This document shows, piece after piece, positions 48,649 to 60,800 of a stretch of DNA of 64,000 nucleotides (position 1 is the stretch's first letter; each line of letters starts with the position of its first letter). The notes under the pieces were generated by a model. The model did no database searches, was not told the origin of the DNA, and saw only the letters and a list, made by a program, of their open reading frames with translations. The DNA comes from Dysidea avara. Taxonomy: Eukaryota > Porifera > Demospongiae > Dictyoceratida > Dysideidae. The translations under genes were made by a program, and so were the position numbers. The stretch spans positions 9,575,479 through 9,639,478 of the forward strand of contig NC_089278.1 of assembly GCF_963678975.1 (NCBI RefSeq), given 5' to 3'.

Positions 48649-51217
48649 TTGATTAGTACTGTATGGACAATATGATATGCGGCATCGCTTTGGTCCTCCC
48701 ACGCAAATTACAATAGAATATTGTGAAACTCAAAACCAAAACCATAATACTGAAATATCAAAAATACTGAATATATAGTAGTGGTTATTAGAGTAATATG
48801 GGGAATTAGGATGTTGTGGCCAAATTTTACTGCATTGTTACTGTAGGGTAGCTGAATGCAAATGCTTTTGCCTTGCCATGCACTTACTGTACTAAACACC
48901 TTTTCCAGATCAATAATGTTTATACAATATCTATTCAACCTATACAGTATTTACTTCAAAAAATACCAAATAAAGGGTTTTGGCAATACCACAGAGCCCT
49001 AGCTTTCTTCATATTTCATTGTTTTAAGGCTCAGAGAAAGTAAATGTTATTTTTTGTGGATCCCTGTGTTATTATGTCATCTGCATCACACACACACACT
49101 GTTTTGAAGTTTCTGACAGGCTTTAGCATTGTTTTGGGTCCTAGTATGTAATGATAAGGAATTTAAAAGACAAGCTAATAGTATTGGAGAAGAGAGTATT
49201 TAATGCCATGTAGTCCTTTGACAAATGACCGTAATGGCTTTTCTTTCCAGGCACAAGGGTATGCATTTAAAGATGCCAAGCCAGTAAGAGTCAGCACTGT
49301 TGTAGAGAGCATGGCTGATAAATTTTGAGGATAGCTCCATGAGAACCGTGTCTGAGGAACTAATAACAGAGAACGTAATATCGTCCAAAATTTTGTCTGC
49401 ATTGCTGGTGTTGCCATGTTAGTAAACAAAACTGACCTTCAAGCATAATGTGATTGAAGGAGCACTCAGTCTTTGGGAATTTGCTGGTTTAGTAGGCACA
49501 CGTCAAACCACTTAAACTTTATTTGTTACAGGACTATGTAGTGTTTGATGCTCTCTTATCATATTATTTATTTAACTCTTGGTACAAAGAAGTAAGTATT
49601 ACTAGTTATGGTATGACTATTGCTTCCAGTGGATTGGCAGCTAAAGCCAGCGTTAATCTGTATGGACCCTGTAGACACAAAACATGCATAAACTTGTACC
49701 AAGAGATATAAGACTACCCACCCACATATAAATATACCTGGGTAGGAATTTTATTGGGAGTGGACTATAAATATGTTGTACATTATTATTATGCATGTTG
49801 TAAAGCTATTGAATTATTCATCATGTGTAATGTATATATTCAGTGGTGCAAGGTGTTGAAGGAAGTTGCAAACAGATGAGTCAAACTGATAACATTGTGT
49901 TTGTTCATTCATACAATTTTTTGTGCATACATGATAATGTTTTGTATCATATACAGATGATGTATGTATGTTACTGATACTATAATGATTGATCAGTGTA
50001 TCACTTCTGACCTTTCGTTGTGTGGATGATGCAGGTAACTACATGTCTTTGACATAAACACGCTAACTGATCGTGAATGTTGTGATGATGCAAATCATTT
50101 GAACATCCATATTATAAGATTCATACATGCAGTAATATATAAAAGGGTGGATTTGATGCATATAGCAATCTGTAACAGCCACTACATGCTCATCAGTAGA
50201 GCAATCAACTAATGAAGGTCTATGCACTACATAATTTTGGTATATTTCTACCATAATAGTGAGGTTTCAAATATGACTGCTCTATTAGAGTATCTCAATC
50301 TTTTTTTAACGGAATCGTGCAATCTGCAGATTTTCCTGCTGTTAAAGCTTTACAGTTACCTCAAAATGCTAGCATAATTCCTGATTCCCACAGATACCTA
50401 TTATGCCTGAAATTATGCTGGCATAATTGCCGCATTGTACAAACAGCTTTTGAATACGCTGACCTATCTCAATCAATAAACATACTCAATGTCAGTGAGC
50501 CTTAGTGACCCACCTCGGACAAATGGGGAATAACCCATATTGGATAATGGTACCCCTGGGTTCTCAATGTACATACAGCAGTGATTCTGTTTTTCCCTTT
50601 TTACTGTATAAATTATGTACTGATGAACTATACTACATTACTCTTCTCTATACTGGTGAAGCTTGCAGATAAAATGGTCCATGCAGTGCATTGATGAACA
50701 GAATCAGAATTGTAACATGGTGAGCCAGTGATTAGCTGCAGTATCTCGGTCTATCATCACAGCACACATCTTATGTCTACCAGCTGTGCTTGAGAACAAT
50801 CTTGATTGTATTATAGATATACACAGATAGATAGCTACATGGCTATATATAGTATGTGCCATGATAGGTAGTGTTAGTGACTACAACTAAGTGACAGTTC
50901 TATTAGAGTTAATATTGCCTGACTGCTTTATTAGAGTATATTGATCTTTTCACTAACTTGTTGTTTAATATTTAATACTAAAATTGATATTGCTATTATA
51001 TGTGAGATACCATTGCTAAACAATTTGTAAAGTGATCTGTTTCATGATGAATCCAAAAATTTGGAAACCTAAAGCACCATTTTCTCCATGCTTAAAGTAG
51101 TGTGTAAATTCCAAAGGAATTTCTGGAAACCCCTGAGTACGCCCCTGGTGAAAGTATAGAGCTTTCATACATCAGTACAGGAATTATTAACTTTTCCCAA
51201 GCAGAACTATCAAGTGT

Positions 51218-51297
51218 AGTAGTAAGCTTATAGTTCATATTTTATGAAGATCTCCATATATGAACTATAAGCTTACTGCTACACTTGAATTTTCACT
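51218..51297. repeat. Inverted repeat around an AGATCT centre
   Basis: AAGTGTAGTAGTAAGCTTATAGTTCATAT at the left mirrors ATATGAACTATAAGCTTACTGCTACACTT at the right, with a loop of about 20 bases. The arms match at nearly every position. It lies next to a longer foldback element and may belong to the same insertion. Confidence 0.88.
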
Positions 51298-51314
51298 CAC
51301 TAAAGACTATGATC

Positions 51315-51597
51315 TGGTAAATGGATTAACAGAAAATGTGTAGTCTTGATATGTGTCTACGTGTGGTTAAAGTGAGCCATTGTAACAATTTCACATAGCT
51401 AGAAGTAACAGAACTTGACCAGTTATAGTTTGACATTGTCACAGTCCATCTTTGTACCTCTTCTCCGTACCTTTTCTAGTTTATTAATATCTTTAATGAG
51501 ATGTGGATCTGCTATGTGGAATTGTTACAATGACTCACTTTAACCACATGTAGACACATATCAAGACTACACATTTTCTGTTAATCCATTTACCACC
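51315..51597. mobile_element. Foldback MITE with 85 bp arms
   Basis: The arm at 51315-51399 (starting CTGGTAAATGGATTAACAG) and the arm at about 51511-51597 (ending CTGTTAATCCATTTACCA) are inverted copies that differ at only a few positions. About 110 bp of unrelated sequence lies between them. High arm identity suggests a recent origin or arm conversion. No coding content. Confidence 0.9.
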
Positions 51598-51764
51598 TTG
51601 CAGCAATAATAACTTTACAATGCATGCGTGGCATTGTACAATTACAGTAAAGAGATGGATAACATTAGATTACATACTGCACTGATGGTCTGCTAGCAAC
51701 CTGTGCTAGCAGCCAAAAGAAAGAATGAAAAAAAGAAAACTTGAATTACATTAATAATTAATTA

Positions 51765-52045
51765 AAAGGGGTAGGAGCAATGTTGCAGCAATAGCAAGGG
51801 AAAAGGAAATTACTATGTGTATGAATTACTTAAGTTGGATTAAAGTGTTCTGTAAAATGGTTTCACTAGTGCTTGTAAATTATTGATTTGATTGTGTTAA
51901 AGTGTAGTTCAGTGTTGATAGGGGGAAGAGCATTTCAAAGTCTAGGGAGGCGATTGAAATAGAAATTACGAATTTTATTATTTGATGAATAATTGTGAAG
52001 CAACTTGTGAGCTGTAGCTGATCTTGTCCTACTATTAGAGAATTA
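51765..52045 (-). mobile_element. Non-LTR retrotransposon (LINE) 3' coding fragment
   Basis: Read on the minus strand, the segment encodes RTRSATAHKLLHNYSS, then IRNFYFNRLPRL, a stop where tryptophan is expected, and NALPPINTELHFN. The pattern FFNRLPRLWNSLPP is the familiar C-terminal end of many invertebrate LINE reverse transcriptases. Only this tail is present, and one internal stop shows it is dead. It is 5'-truncated, as is usual for LINE insertions. Confidence 0.75.
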
Positions 52046-54247
52046 GGTTACAAATTAAGTGATCACTTGGCAGTACATATACCACCATGCATACTTCACC
52101 AAAACCCAACAATCAACCTGACAATACCACCCTCTTCACTTCATTATCCCTATTACCAATTGTGATTAATACAAATATAGAACAATCCAAGATTGGAATT
52201 TACCTAATGACTTGAGTAACCCTAGTTCAAATCCAAACTGCAAACACTAACTGCATTGACTCTTGATTGACATTTTATAGCAAATAACACTGTTGATGCA
52301 CTATATAATTATGTATTATGACTGTATTTTTTTTGGCCCTGGATGCATCAGTACACTGTCTGTCTGTTCAGTAAATAAAAATCTGAATGCAATTAAAATA
52401 TTTAGTGAGATGTGTGGCGGAATGCTGTATCAAGTCAATAAAATAACAGAAGTGTATGACAATTATTAAATAATATGGATTGTTGCACAATATTGAAATA
52501 AAATTATTATATGTAAAGGTTCTCCTGACTTCTTTTAGCTATATCCGCACAACACCTCAAGAAGTTATGAAGCACCTGACTCAATATATTTATAGTCTTC
52601 TATAAAGTTGCATAACAATGTCATCACTGTTGGCAAGCATGCATTCACATTTCAGTGGCACTGCATCACTTTACAACCAGTCAAGATTATTTAGGGTATT
52701 GTGCATTATGTAACTCTTCCATTATTTACTCTTGGTAATACCCACAATAAAATGTGTTTACATTTTGCTATACAGTGAGTTGGACCAACTTAATAATAGA
52801 TAAACATCTGATGAAAACCCACATGGTACATTGTGTTAAATGCTTTTGACGCTAATATCTGTAGTAGAGATGTTAGCAGTCCAATTGAACCCATCTGTCT
52901 AATCCAACATCTCTAATCCAGGATGCCTCTATACAATGAGAGCTTGTTGCACCTTACAATCCAACACCCTTACTAATAAAAAAAGCCATCTATGCAATTT
53001 TATCATAGGGTACTGAGCTTTTAACAGTATACTAATAATTTCACATCAATGTGGAAAATGGCTGGTAATTCACACACTTCATCCTACACAAGTTCCGATT
53101 TGTGATATGTTTAGTTTCCTCCTAGGAAATTGTCCAGCAATCCCTCTTAACTTTAGGTTAGTATATTTCTCAAGTTCCTTTGGCTTGTGCTAAACACCCT
53201 TCCATCTGTGTTTGCTGTCAAGTGCATACTATACATGTAGCTATCATGTGATACAAACTCCACCCAATTGTAAAATATACATTATCTCACATAAAGCCCA
53301 CACAATATGTAGTTAATATTTGTTAACCCAATGAACCAAGGAGAGTGAGTATGACAACTTGTTTTAAGGCTAACATGATGAAGCAACCCAGCCTATTACC
53401 ATGTATAGCAGTTAACATCGTGTTGTGAAGTAGCTTGATAACAAATAAACAACATGATTATGCTGCTTTCATGCACATATTATATTATTCACATCATTTG
53501 ATCAGTCACCTCATGACATACTGTCACCACAATGTTTTGCAGTTGCACACTCACTACTGGTACACTTATATGGAAGTACTAAGAACATGTGAGTTTCCAA
53601 TTAATCATAAAATGTGTCCCCTTAGATGTTTGTTATCTACCCACTATTTGTACACAACACCCATAAAACAGTTGGTAAAATTGCAGTTGTCTTGCAAGGC
53701 CTTAGATGCACACACAAACATATTCCCTTGAAGTACTGATAAATGTTGAAGTTAACCACTGATGACCCCAAACTCTTGGGTTGACCATAGCTGACAGCCA
53801 AAACAGAAGTAATCAACACATATAGGTATTAATAATATTATATGCCATACAAATTTGATAAACAAAGCATCCTGGTCTCTACCTCTGCGCTAACTAACTC
53901 ACAGGACACTTATTGTAGTGTAAGCTACTGATGGTGTCATCACTGACAATTAAGATGTGTATCTGTCTATATATATATATTAATTTGTATACTAGAACAG
54001 CTCTTTCCACTCTGCAAACCCACAGAGTGAAATTTTCACAGTTGATAAATTAGTAATGAATTACACAAAAGGCAATGTGGGTATATAAAAACAACCGATA
54101 GGTGCAATATCGCTATCAATATTTATTTTCTAAGGTATCTGTTTAGCATAACACTCCTCCACCTTAGTCTGCCACAATTTGTTTGCGGTTGATGCTGACC
54201 ATACCGCAACTTTGTTCTCCATTTCTGGTAGGAAAAATATACACTAT

Positions 54248-54841
54248 TTAATTCAACAACCTCCACACCTTAAATTTGATCAAGTCCCTTTTTTCAGATG
54301 AGCACACAGCATTGTCCAGAGGTACACCATCACTAGTAGAATAGGTAGATGATGGTAAGTCATCTTTTTCTGCTGTTGGTACCAGTTCAGGGTCTTCATT
54401 AATCCTCTCCTTGCGCTTCTTTCTCTTTCGTTTTTTCTTAATCCCTAGTACTTCACTGTCAGTCCTCATGGTCAACCGACCATGAACTGCAAGTGATCTA
54501 CTACCAGTCATGTCACTATCAAGTTCATTAAATTGAACTTTTCCAACCACTTGTTCTTCTGTATGCGAGGTGTGTTTCAGTCTCCTGTGTATGTCCTTCT
54601 TTATTTTACTCATAGTAAGTGATCTGTCGGATGTGGGTAATGGGATGGCTCCCAAACCAAGCCTGTATATATAGCACTACAATACGTATAATATTTTTCA
54701 TGCACTTTTAACTCACCTTTCAGGCCTGGGTTGGAAATTGTTAGCTGCTGAACTAAATGAGCCAATTTTATGACATTTCTCTGCTTCCTTTGTTAGCCAT
54801 TTTCGTATCGAGTTAGATATACTGGGGTTTACTTCCACCAT
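54248..54841 (-). CDS. Small basic, probably nucleolar, orphan protein (2 exons)
   Basis: Exon 1 (about 54717-54841) starts MVEVNPSISNSIRKWLTKEA and ends with NNFQPRPER. Exon 2 (about 54248-54662) continues LGLGAIPLPTSDRSLTMSKI, then a strongly basic run IKKKRKRKKRKER, an acidic-polar stretch, and ends FKVWRLLN. The joined protein is about 180 residues. The basic run looks like a nuclear or nucleolar localisation signal. The N-terminal part (RKWL, KIGSF, FQPRPERLGLGA) looks conserved-protein-like, but I cannot name the family. The start is only 41 bp from the NUBP1 start on the other strand, which supports a real, constitutively expressed gene. Confidence 0.75.
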
Positions 54842-54882
54842 ACCTTCCCCTGTTTCTAAATAGTTCGCACCCTGACTGGGGT
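54842..54882. promoter_or_regulatory. 41 bp divergent gap between the basic orphan and NUBP1
   Basis: Both start codons face away from this 41 bp gap. Either the two genes share one core promoter, with transcription starting inside the opposite gene's 5' end, or one start codon is misjudged. No TATA box is visible. Confidence 0.55.
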
Positions 54883-57800
54883 ATGGAAAAGGACGAGCAT
54901 AGCGAAAACGTTGCAGCGGTCGTTGGATGCCCTTCAGAAACAGTGAGTTTTTGTTGTTGTTTTTTTACAAGGTACTAGATATAGCTATAGCTACTATCGA
55001 CTATGCGGTACCAACAATTTTAGCGTATTCTAATTTTTCATGCAACATACTGCACCGAATCCTGGCTGGGTTCAAGACTAATACAAATGCATGTGAGACG
55101 CGGGCATGTGCTGGCGAGAAATCATTATAAAAGTTTTGAATGTAGATACCAGCTGTTGTGGCTTCTTTGCTGCATGCTATAGACTGCACAGTCCAGCTAA
55201 AAGGGGATAAGTTAATCCGGCGCATGCAAGAAAGCTGCTAACACCTTGTATATGTAACTTTACATTGTACATGCTTTATCCTGAGAATCTATGATCTATG
55301 ACTTATATAGCTAGCTAGATTATGCCACTGGGTCTGGGATTTGGCAACAGTGTAATTATAACTATTAACCTGACTCCCTTTGTTTACTGGGTGTAGCCTC
55401 CCAGGTTTGATATGCAATGTGTTCTTACTGCACACTATACTCTCTACAGAAATTGGCAGGAAAGGCTAATATTTGTCAAGGATGCCCTGGAAGGGACTTA
55501 TGTCTCAGTGGAGGTTTGTTGGTAGCTGCACTGTAGCAGTAGAACCTTGCTAGATAGTAAAGTGATCATTTAATCACTCTACTAGCTAGGATGGATATAA
55601 ACTATTGCTGATACGAAACATGTCTATTGCTAGTATTGCGGTCAAAGTAGCTGCAACTGAAACGGGTTGCATTTCTGTAGGTGGTGTTGATCCAGATCAA
55701 GAGTTCATTGATGTCCGTATGAATGCAATCAAGCATAAAATTTTGATTCTTTCAGGAAAAGGAGGTATGTAATTATGATTAAGTTTTTAATAAAATGTCA
55801 AATCAGTACAAATAAAGAATGTTTTATACTTAAAAAGAAAAAAAACACACTTAAACCAAGTATATATAAACTCTGGATAAAATATACAAAAATATAGGAT
55901 TAGAAAAGGTCACTGTCCATAAGAATCTGTCGATATCACTACCACTGATGTTTATCATAGTAGTCTCCTTTAGTTGTGGGAGCTTCACATTGAATGTAGC
56001 AGGACTTGGCACTGTATTTGCTGCCCCAACAGCCCTTTCCTCCACATTCTGGTTCATGACATTTTCTTTCTCTCCTTTGTTGTCCATAGCCACAAGATAC
56101 TGAGCAGTCACTCCAACTAGACCATGAGCCCCAGTAGCCATTCTCTGTTGATAGAAAAAAGTAACATCACTGTACCGATATGATATACGTTTTCTTACTT
56201 GGACAGCAACCAGCGTCACAGTCAGCATACTCATAGTTACTTCCTTTACACCCTCTGTAATCTGTTGGACATTTAGATTGGTAGCATTCCCTCTTGCGGA
56301 ACTTTTTGCCCTTTCCACAACTAGAGCTGCACTTGCTCCATGTTGACCATTCACCAAAATGGTCTGGTTCTGGATATCATATGGGTTATGTAAATTTATA
56401 CAGAGTGTAGTAGTGTTAGTGTTTACCTGGACAGCATTTATCATTACATTTCTTCTCTTCATAATCATTTCCATCACATTTGTTGTGTGAAAGATCAGAG
56501 TATGGACATTTTGATGGTATACATTTCCTCTTTCTGTATGAAATTCCTCCTCCACATTTCTTGCTACAGACAGACCATTCCTCCCAATCTCCCCAGTGTG
56601 GTTTTTCTGTTAAAAGATTGTTGTGTCATGTTCGTTCCATAATTAGCAACTGCCAACACCTACCTGGACAACATTGGTCATTGCACTTCTTTTCCTCATA
56701 GTCACTTCCGTCGCACTTTGTGTAGTAAGGATCTGGACACTTGGACTGATAGCACTTCCTCTTTCTGTAAGAAATTCCTCCTCCACACTTCTTGCTACAC
56801 ACAGACCATTCCTCCCAATCTCCCCAATATGGTTTTTCTGTTTTGATGGTTTATATAGATAATTCGTCCAACTGCATATATGGATGACATACCTGGACAG
56901 CATTTCTCATTACATTTCTTCTCCTCATAGTCACTTCCGTCACATTTGTTGTGTGAAGGATCAGCATACGGACATTTTGATGGGATACACTTCCTCTTTC
57001 TGTAAGAAATTCCTCCTCCACACTTCTTGCTGCACACAGACCATTCCTCCCAATCTCCATAGTGTGGTTTTTCTGTAAATTTAAGCAGCAGCTGTATTAT
57101 GGTTGACGTTACAGTTAGGATAATGTACCTGGACAGCATTTTTCATTACATTTCTTCTCCTCATAGTCACTTCCATAACATTTGTTGTGTGAAGGATCAG
57201 CATACGGACATTTTGATGGGATACACTTCCTCTTTCTGTAAGAAATTCCTCCTCCACATTTCTTGCTACACACAGACCATTCTTGCCATCCACCCCAATA
57301 TGGTTTTTCTGTTAAATTTTGTAATAATTACTAACCCTACACCAAGGAACATACCTGGACAGCAGTTCTCGTTACATTTCTTCTCTTCATAATCATTGCC
57401 ATAGCACTTGTTATGCTGAGGATCAGAGTATGGACATTTTGATGGTACACATTTCCTCTTTCTGTAAGAAATTCCTCCTCCACACTTCTTGCTACACACA
57501 GACCATTCCTCCCAATCTCCCCAGTATGGTTTTTCTAAGAAACAACACATTGTAATGGTGGCTCTAGGCTATCAGATAAAATGGCTTACCAGGACAGCAT
57601 TTTTCATTACATTTCTTTTCTTCATATGAACGACCTTGACATGTCTTGTAATAAGGTGAGGGGCATTTGGAGGGAATACACTTTCTCTTTCTGTAGGACA
57701 CTCCTCCTCCACATTTTTTGCTACATACACTCCAATTTTCCCACTCTCCCCAGTATGGACGTTCTTTAGTGTTAGATGTTTCAGTAACATTTACAAGATT

Positions 57801-60800
57801 TTGATTATTTTATAACTAACCTGGACAACAGTGTTCATTACATTTAGCTTCTTCATATCCATGACCTGAACATTTTCCGTAATCAGGACACTTGGATTGG
57901 TAGCAGTGTCTGGTTCTGTTCTTTAAACCGCCTCCGCAAGTCTTGCTGCAGTAGTTCCATTTGCTCCATGTACCCCATGATGGAGGTTCTGTATGGGCAC
58001 TGTGGTTAGCAATTCTGGTGGCTGGTTATAACTCACGTGGACAGCATTCTTCATTACATTTTTTCTCTTCGTAATCACTACCATCACATTTGTTGTATCG
58101 AGGATCAGAGTATGGACATTTTGATGGAAGGCATTTTCTCTTTCTGTAAGAAATTCCACCTCCACACTTCTTGCTACACACAGACCATTCTTCCCAACCT
58201 CCCCAGTATGGCTTTTCTGTAGGGTTAATAGTGTGCATAGATCATGTGTTTGCTTACATGATGCGATAAGGTCAGCATACCTGGACAACACTGCTCGTTA
58301 CATTTCTTCTCTTCGTAATCATTGCCATAGCACTTGTTATATTGAGGATCAGAATATGGGCACTTTGATGGAAGGCATTTTCTCTTTCTGTACGAAATTC
58401 CACTTCCACACTTCTTGCTACAAATGGACCAATTTTCCCAGTCACCCCAGTATGGTTTTTCTGTAAGATAAGTCATGGAAGTAAAGTATCCATGTTAGTG
58501 TAAGAGTAACATACCTGGACAACATTGCTCATTGCATTTCTTCTCTTCATAGTCATTTCCATCACATTTGTTGTATCGAGGGTCAGAGTATGGACACTTT
58601 GACGGAAGGCACTTTCTCTTTCTATAAGAAATTCCTCCACCACACTTTTTGCTACACACAGACCATTCCTCCCAATCTCCGTAGTATGGTTTCACTGTAA
58701 CATGAATACACAAGCAATAATAATAAAAATATTTGAGTAGAAAAGGTAGTATACATACCTGGACAACATTGGTCATTGCACTTCTTCTCTTCATAGTCAT
58801 TTCCATCACATTTGTTGTATCGAGGGTCAGAGTATGGACACTTTGATGGAAGGCACTTTCTCTTTCTATAAGAAATTCCTCCACCACACTTTTTGCTACA
58901 CACAGACCATTCCTCCCAATCTCCATAGTATGGTTTCACTGTAACATGAATACACAAGCAATAATAATAAAAATATTTGAGTAGAAAAGGTAGTATACAT
59001 ACCTGGACAACATTGGTCATTGCACTTCTTCTCTTCATAGTCATTTCCATCACATTTGTTGTATCGAGGGTCAGAGTATGGACACTTTGATGGAAGGCAC
59101 TTTCTCTTTCTATAAGAAATTCCTCCACCACACTTTTTGCTACACACAGACCATTCCTCCCAATCTCCGTAGTATGGTTTCACTGTAACATGAATACACA
59201 AGCAATAATAATAAAAATATTTGAGTAGAAAAGGTAGTATACATACCTGGACAACATTGGTCATTGCATTTCTTCTCTTCATAGTCATTTCCATCACATT
59301 TGTTGTATCGAGGGTCAGAGTATGGACACTTTGATGGAAGGCACTTTCTCTTTCTATAAGAAATTCCTCCACCACACTTTTTGCTACACACAGACCATTC
59401 CTCCCAATCTCCGTAGTATGGTTTCACTGTAACATGAATACACAAGCAATAATAATAAAAATATTTGAGTAGAAAAGGTAGTATACATACCTGGACAACA
59501 TTGGTCATTGCACTTCTTCTCTTCATAGTCATTTCCATCACATTTGTTGTATCGAGGGTCAGAGTATGGACACTTTGATGGAAGGCACTTTCTCTTTCTA
59601 TAAGAAATTCCTCCACCACACTTTTTGCTACACACAGACCATTCCTCCCAATCTCCATAGTATGGTTTCACTGTAACATGAATACACAAGCAATAATAAT
59701 AAAAATATTTGAGTAGAAAAGGTAGTATACATACCTGGACAACATTGGTCATTGCATTTCTTCTCTTCATAGTCATTTCCATCACATTTGTTGTATCGAG
59801 GGTCAGAGTATGGACACTTTGATGGAAGGCACTTTCTCTTTCTGTAAGAAATTCCTCCACCACACTTTTTGCTACATACAGACCATTCCTCCCAATCTCC
59901 GTAGTATGGTTTTTCTAGTAATTTGACAAACAATAATTTGTATAATGGCTGCAATATAGGACTCAAACGAATAGTGGCTTTTACTATTCTTTATTCAAAC
60001 TAGCGAATATTCGAATGTTCTTTTTCAGCATTGGTAGACAAAATATCAATAATCCTGTTGTACAAGATGCCTCTTTAATACAATTCAGAATCAACATGAT
60101 TTGATCACTTAACGATCAAGAATTTCTATGTACTCTACACACTGATGCTATATTATTTCCTTTGAAACAAATATTCACCGAATAATAGAATATTTGTTTG
60201 AGCCCTACTGTAACATACTCAATTGTAACTAAAAAAAACTAGTTCATCACAGTTATAAAGTAGTGTAGGCATATTAACTAACCTGGACAACATTGTTCAT
60301 TGCATTTTTTCTCTTCATATCCACTTCCAAAACATTTGTTGTATCGACGGTCAGAGTAGGGACATTTTGATGGAACACATTTTCTTCTTCTGTAAGAGAT
60401 TCCACTACCACATTTTTTGCTGCACACACTCCAGTTTTCCCATTTAGCCCAGCTTGGAGCCTCTGTGAGAGATTTTAAAGGTAATAGCTATATGTTGAGG
60501 TTGTTATTTTCTTCTAACCTGGGCAGCACTTCTCATTGCACTTCTTCTCTTCATATCCACTTCCTTCACAGGTTTTATAATAAGGATGGGGGCACTTGGA
60601 TTGTATGCACTTTCTTCGTCTGTATGAAAATCCACCTCCACACCTCTTGCTGCAAGTTGACCATACAGCCCATTCACTCCATTCTGGGCGTTCTGTAAAT
60701 TTTTCATGGCTATCCACTCCTATGTACAATTAAGGCTTACATACCTGGACAACACTGCTCATTACATTTCTTCTCTTCATAATCGTTGCCATAGCACTTG

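Larger units (their letters stand above)
44741..49879 (+). pseudogene. PH-domain gene, diverged copy with a frame break in exon 3
   Basis: Exon 1 (44741-44878, MDEFSSQLNIVSS), exon 2 (46974-47123, KTGPCPKWYTPWRKREFTLK), exon 3 (47200-47393) and exon 4 (49844-49879, WCKVLKEVANR and stop) match the intact gene in order and splice phase. In exon 3, after GAAINEEKVKGSKYLI, the sequence is 8 bp longer than in the intact copy. The reading frame therefore meets TGA at about 47300, after which ITPPVPRRADW is encoded in another frame. Either the gene is dead, or it makes a truncated PH fragment, or the reference has an error. Exons 1 and 2 are well kept and the introns are swollen by repeats (2.1 and 2.4 kb). 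Confidence 0.75.
49880..54247. other. Gene-poor spacer of 4.4 kb
   Basis: I found no host gene here. It contains dispersed-motif copies (50277, 50898, 50922), a small inverted repeat (about 51218-51297), a foldback element (51315-51597), a LINE 3' fragment (about 51765-52045) and AT-rich filler. The open frames at 50317-50505 and 53435-53731 have no recognisable protein content. Confidence 0.5.

Noticed and set aside
49175-49429. Possible retroelement or gene fragment on the minus strand (84- and 62-residue frames)
   Set aside because: The two frames overlap in different phases and I cannot match either to a known domain.
7595-50950. CRISPR-like interpretation of the dispersed 19 bp motif
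   Set aside because: Copies are kilobases apart, on both strands, without regular spacers, in an animal genome.
56643-59863. Alternative minus-strand frames of the TSP1 exons with many charged residues (for example VEEFLTERGS)
   Set aside because: They are shadow frames of the TSP1 exons. The true frame has the conserved cysteines and in-phase splice sites.
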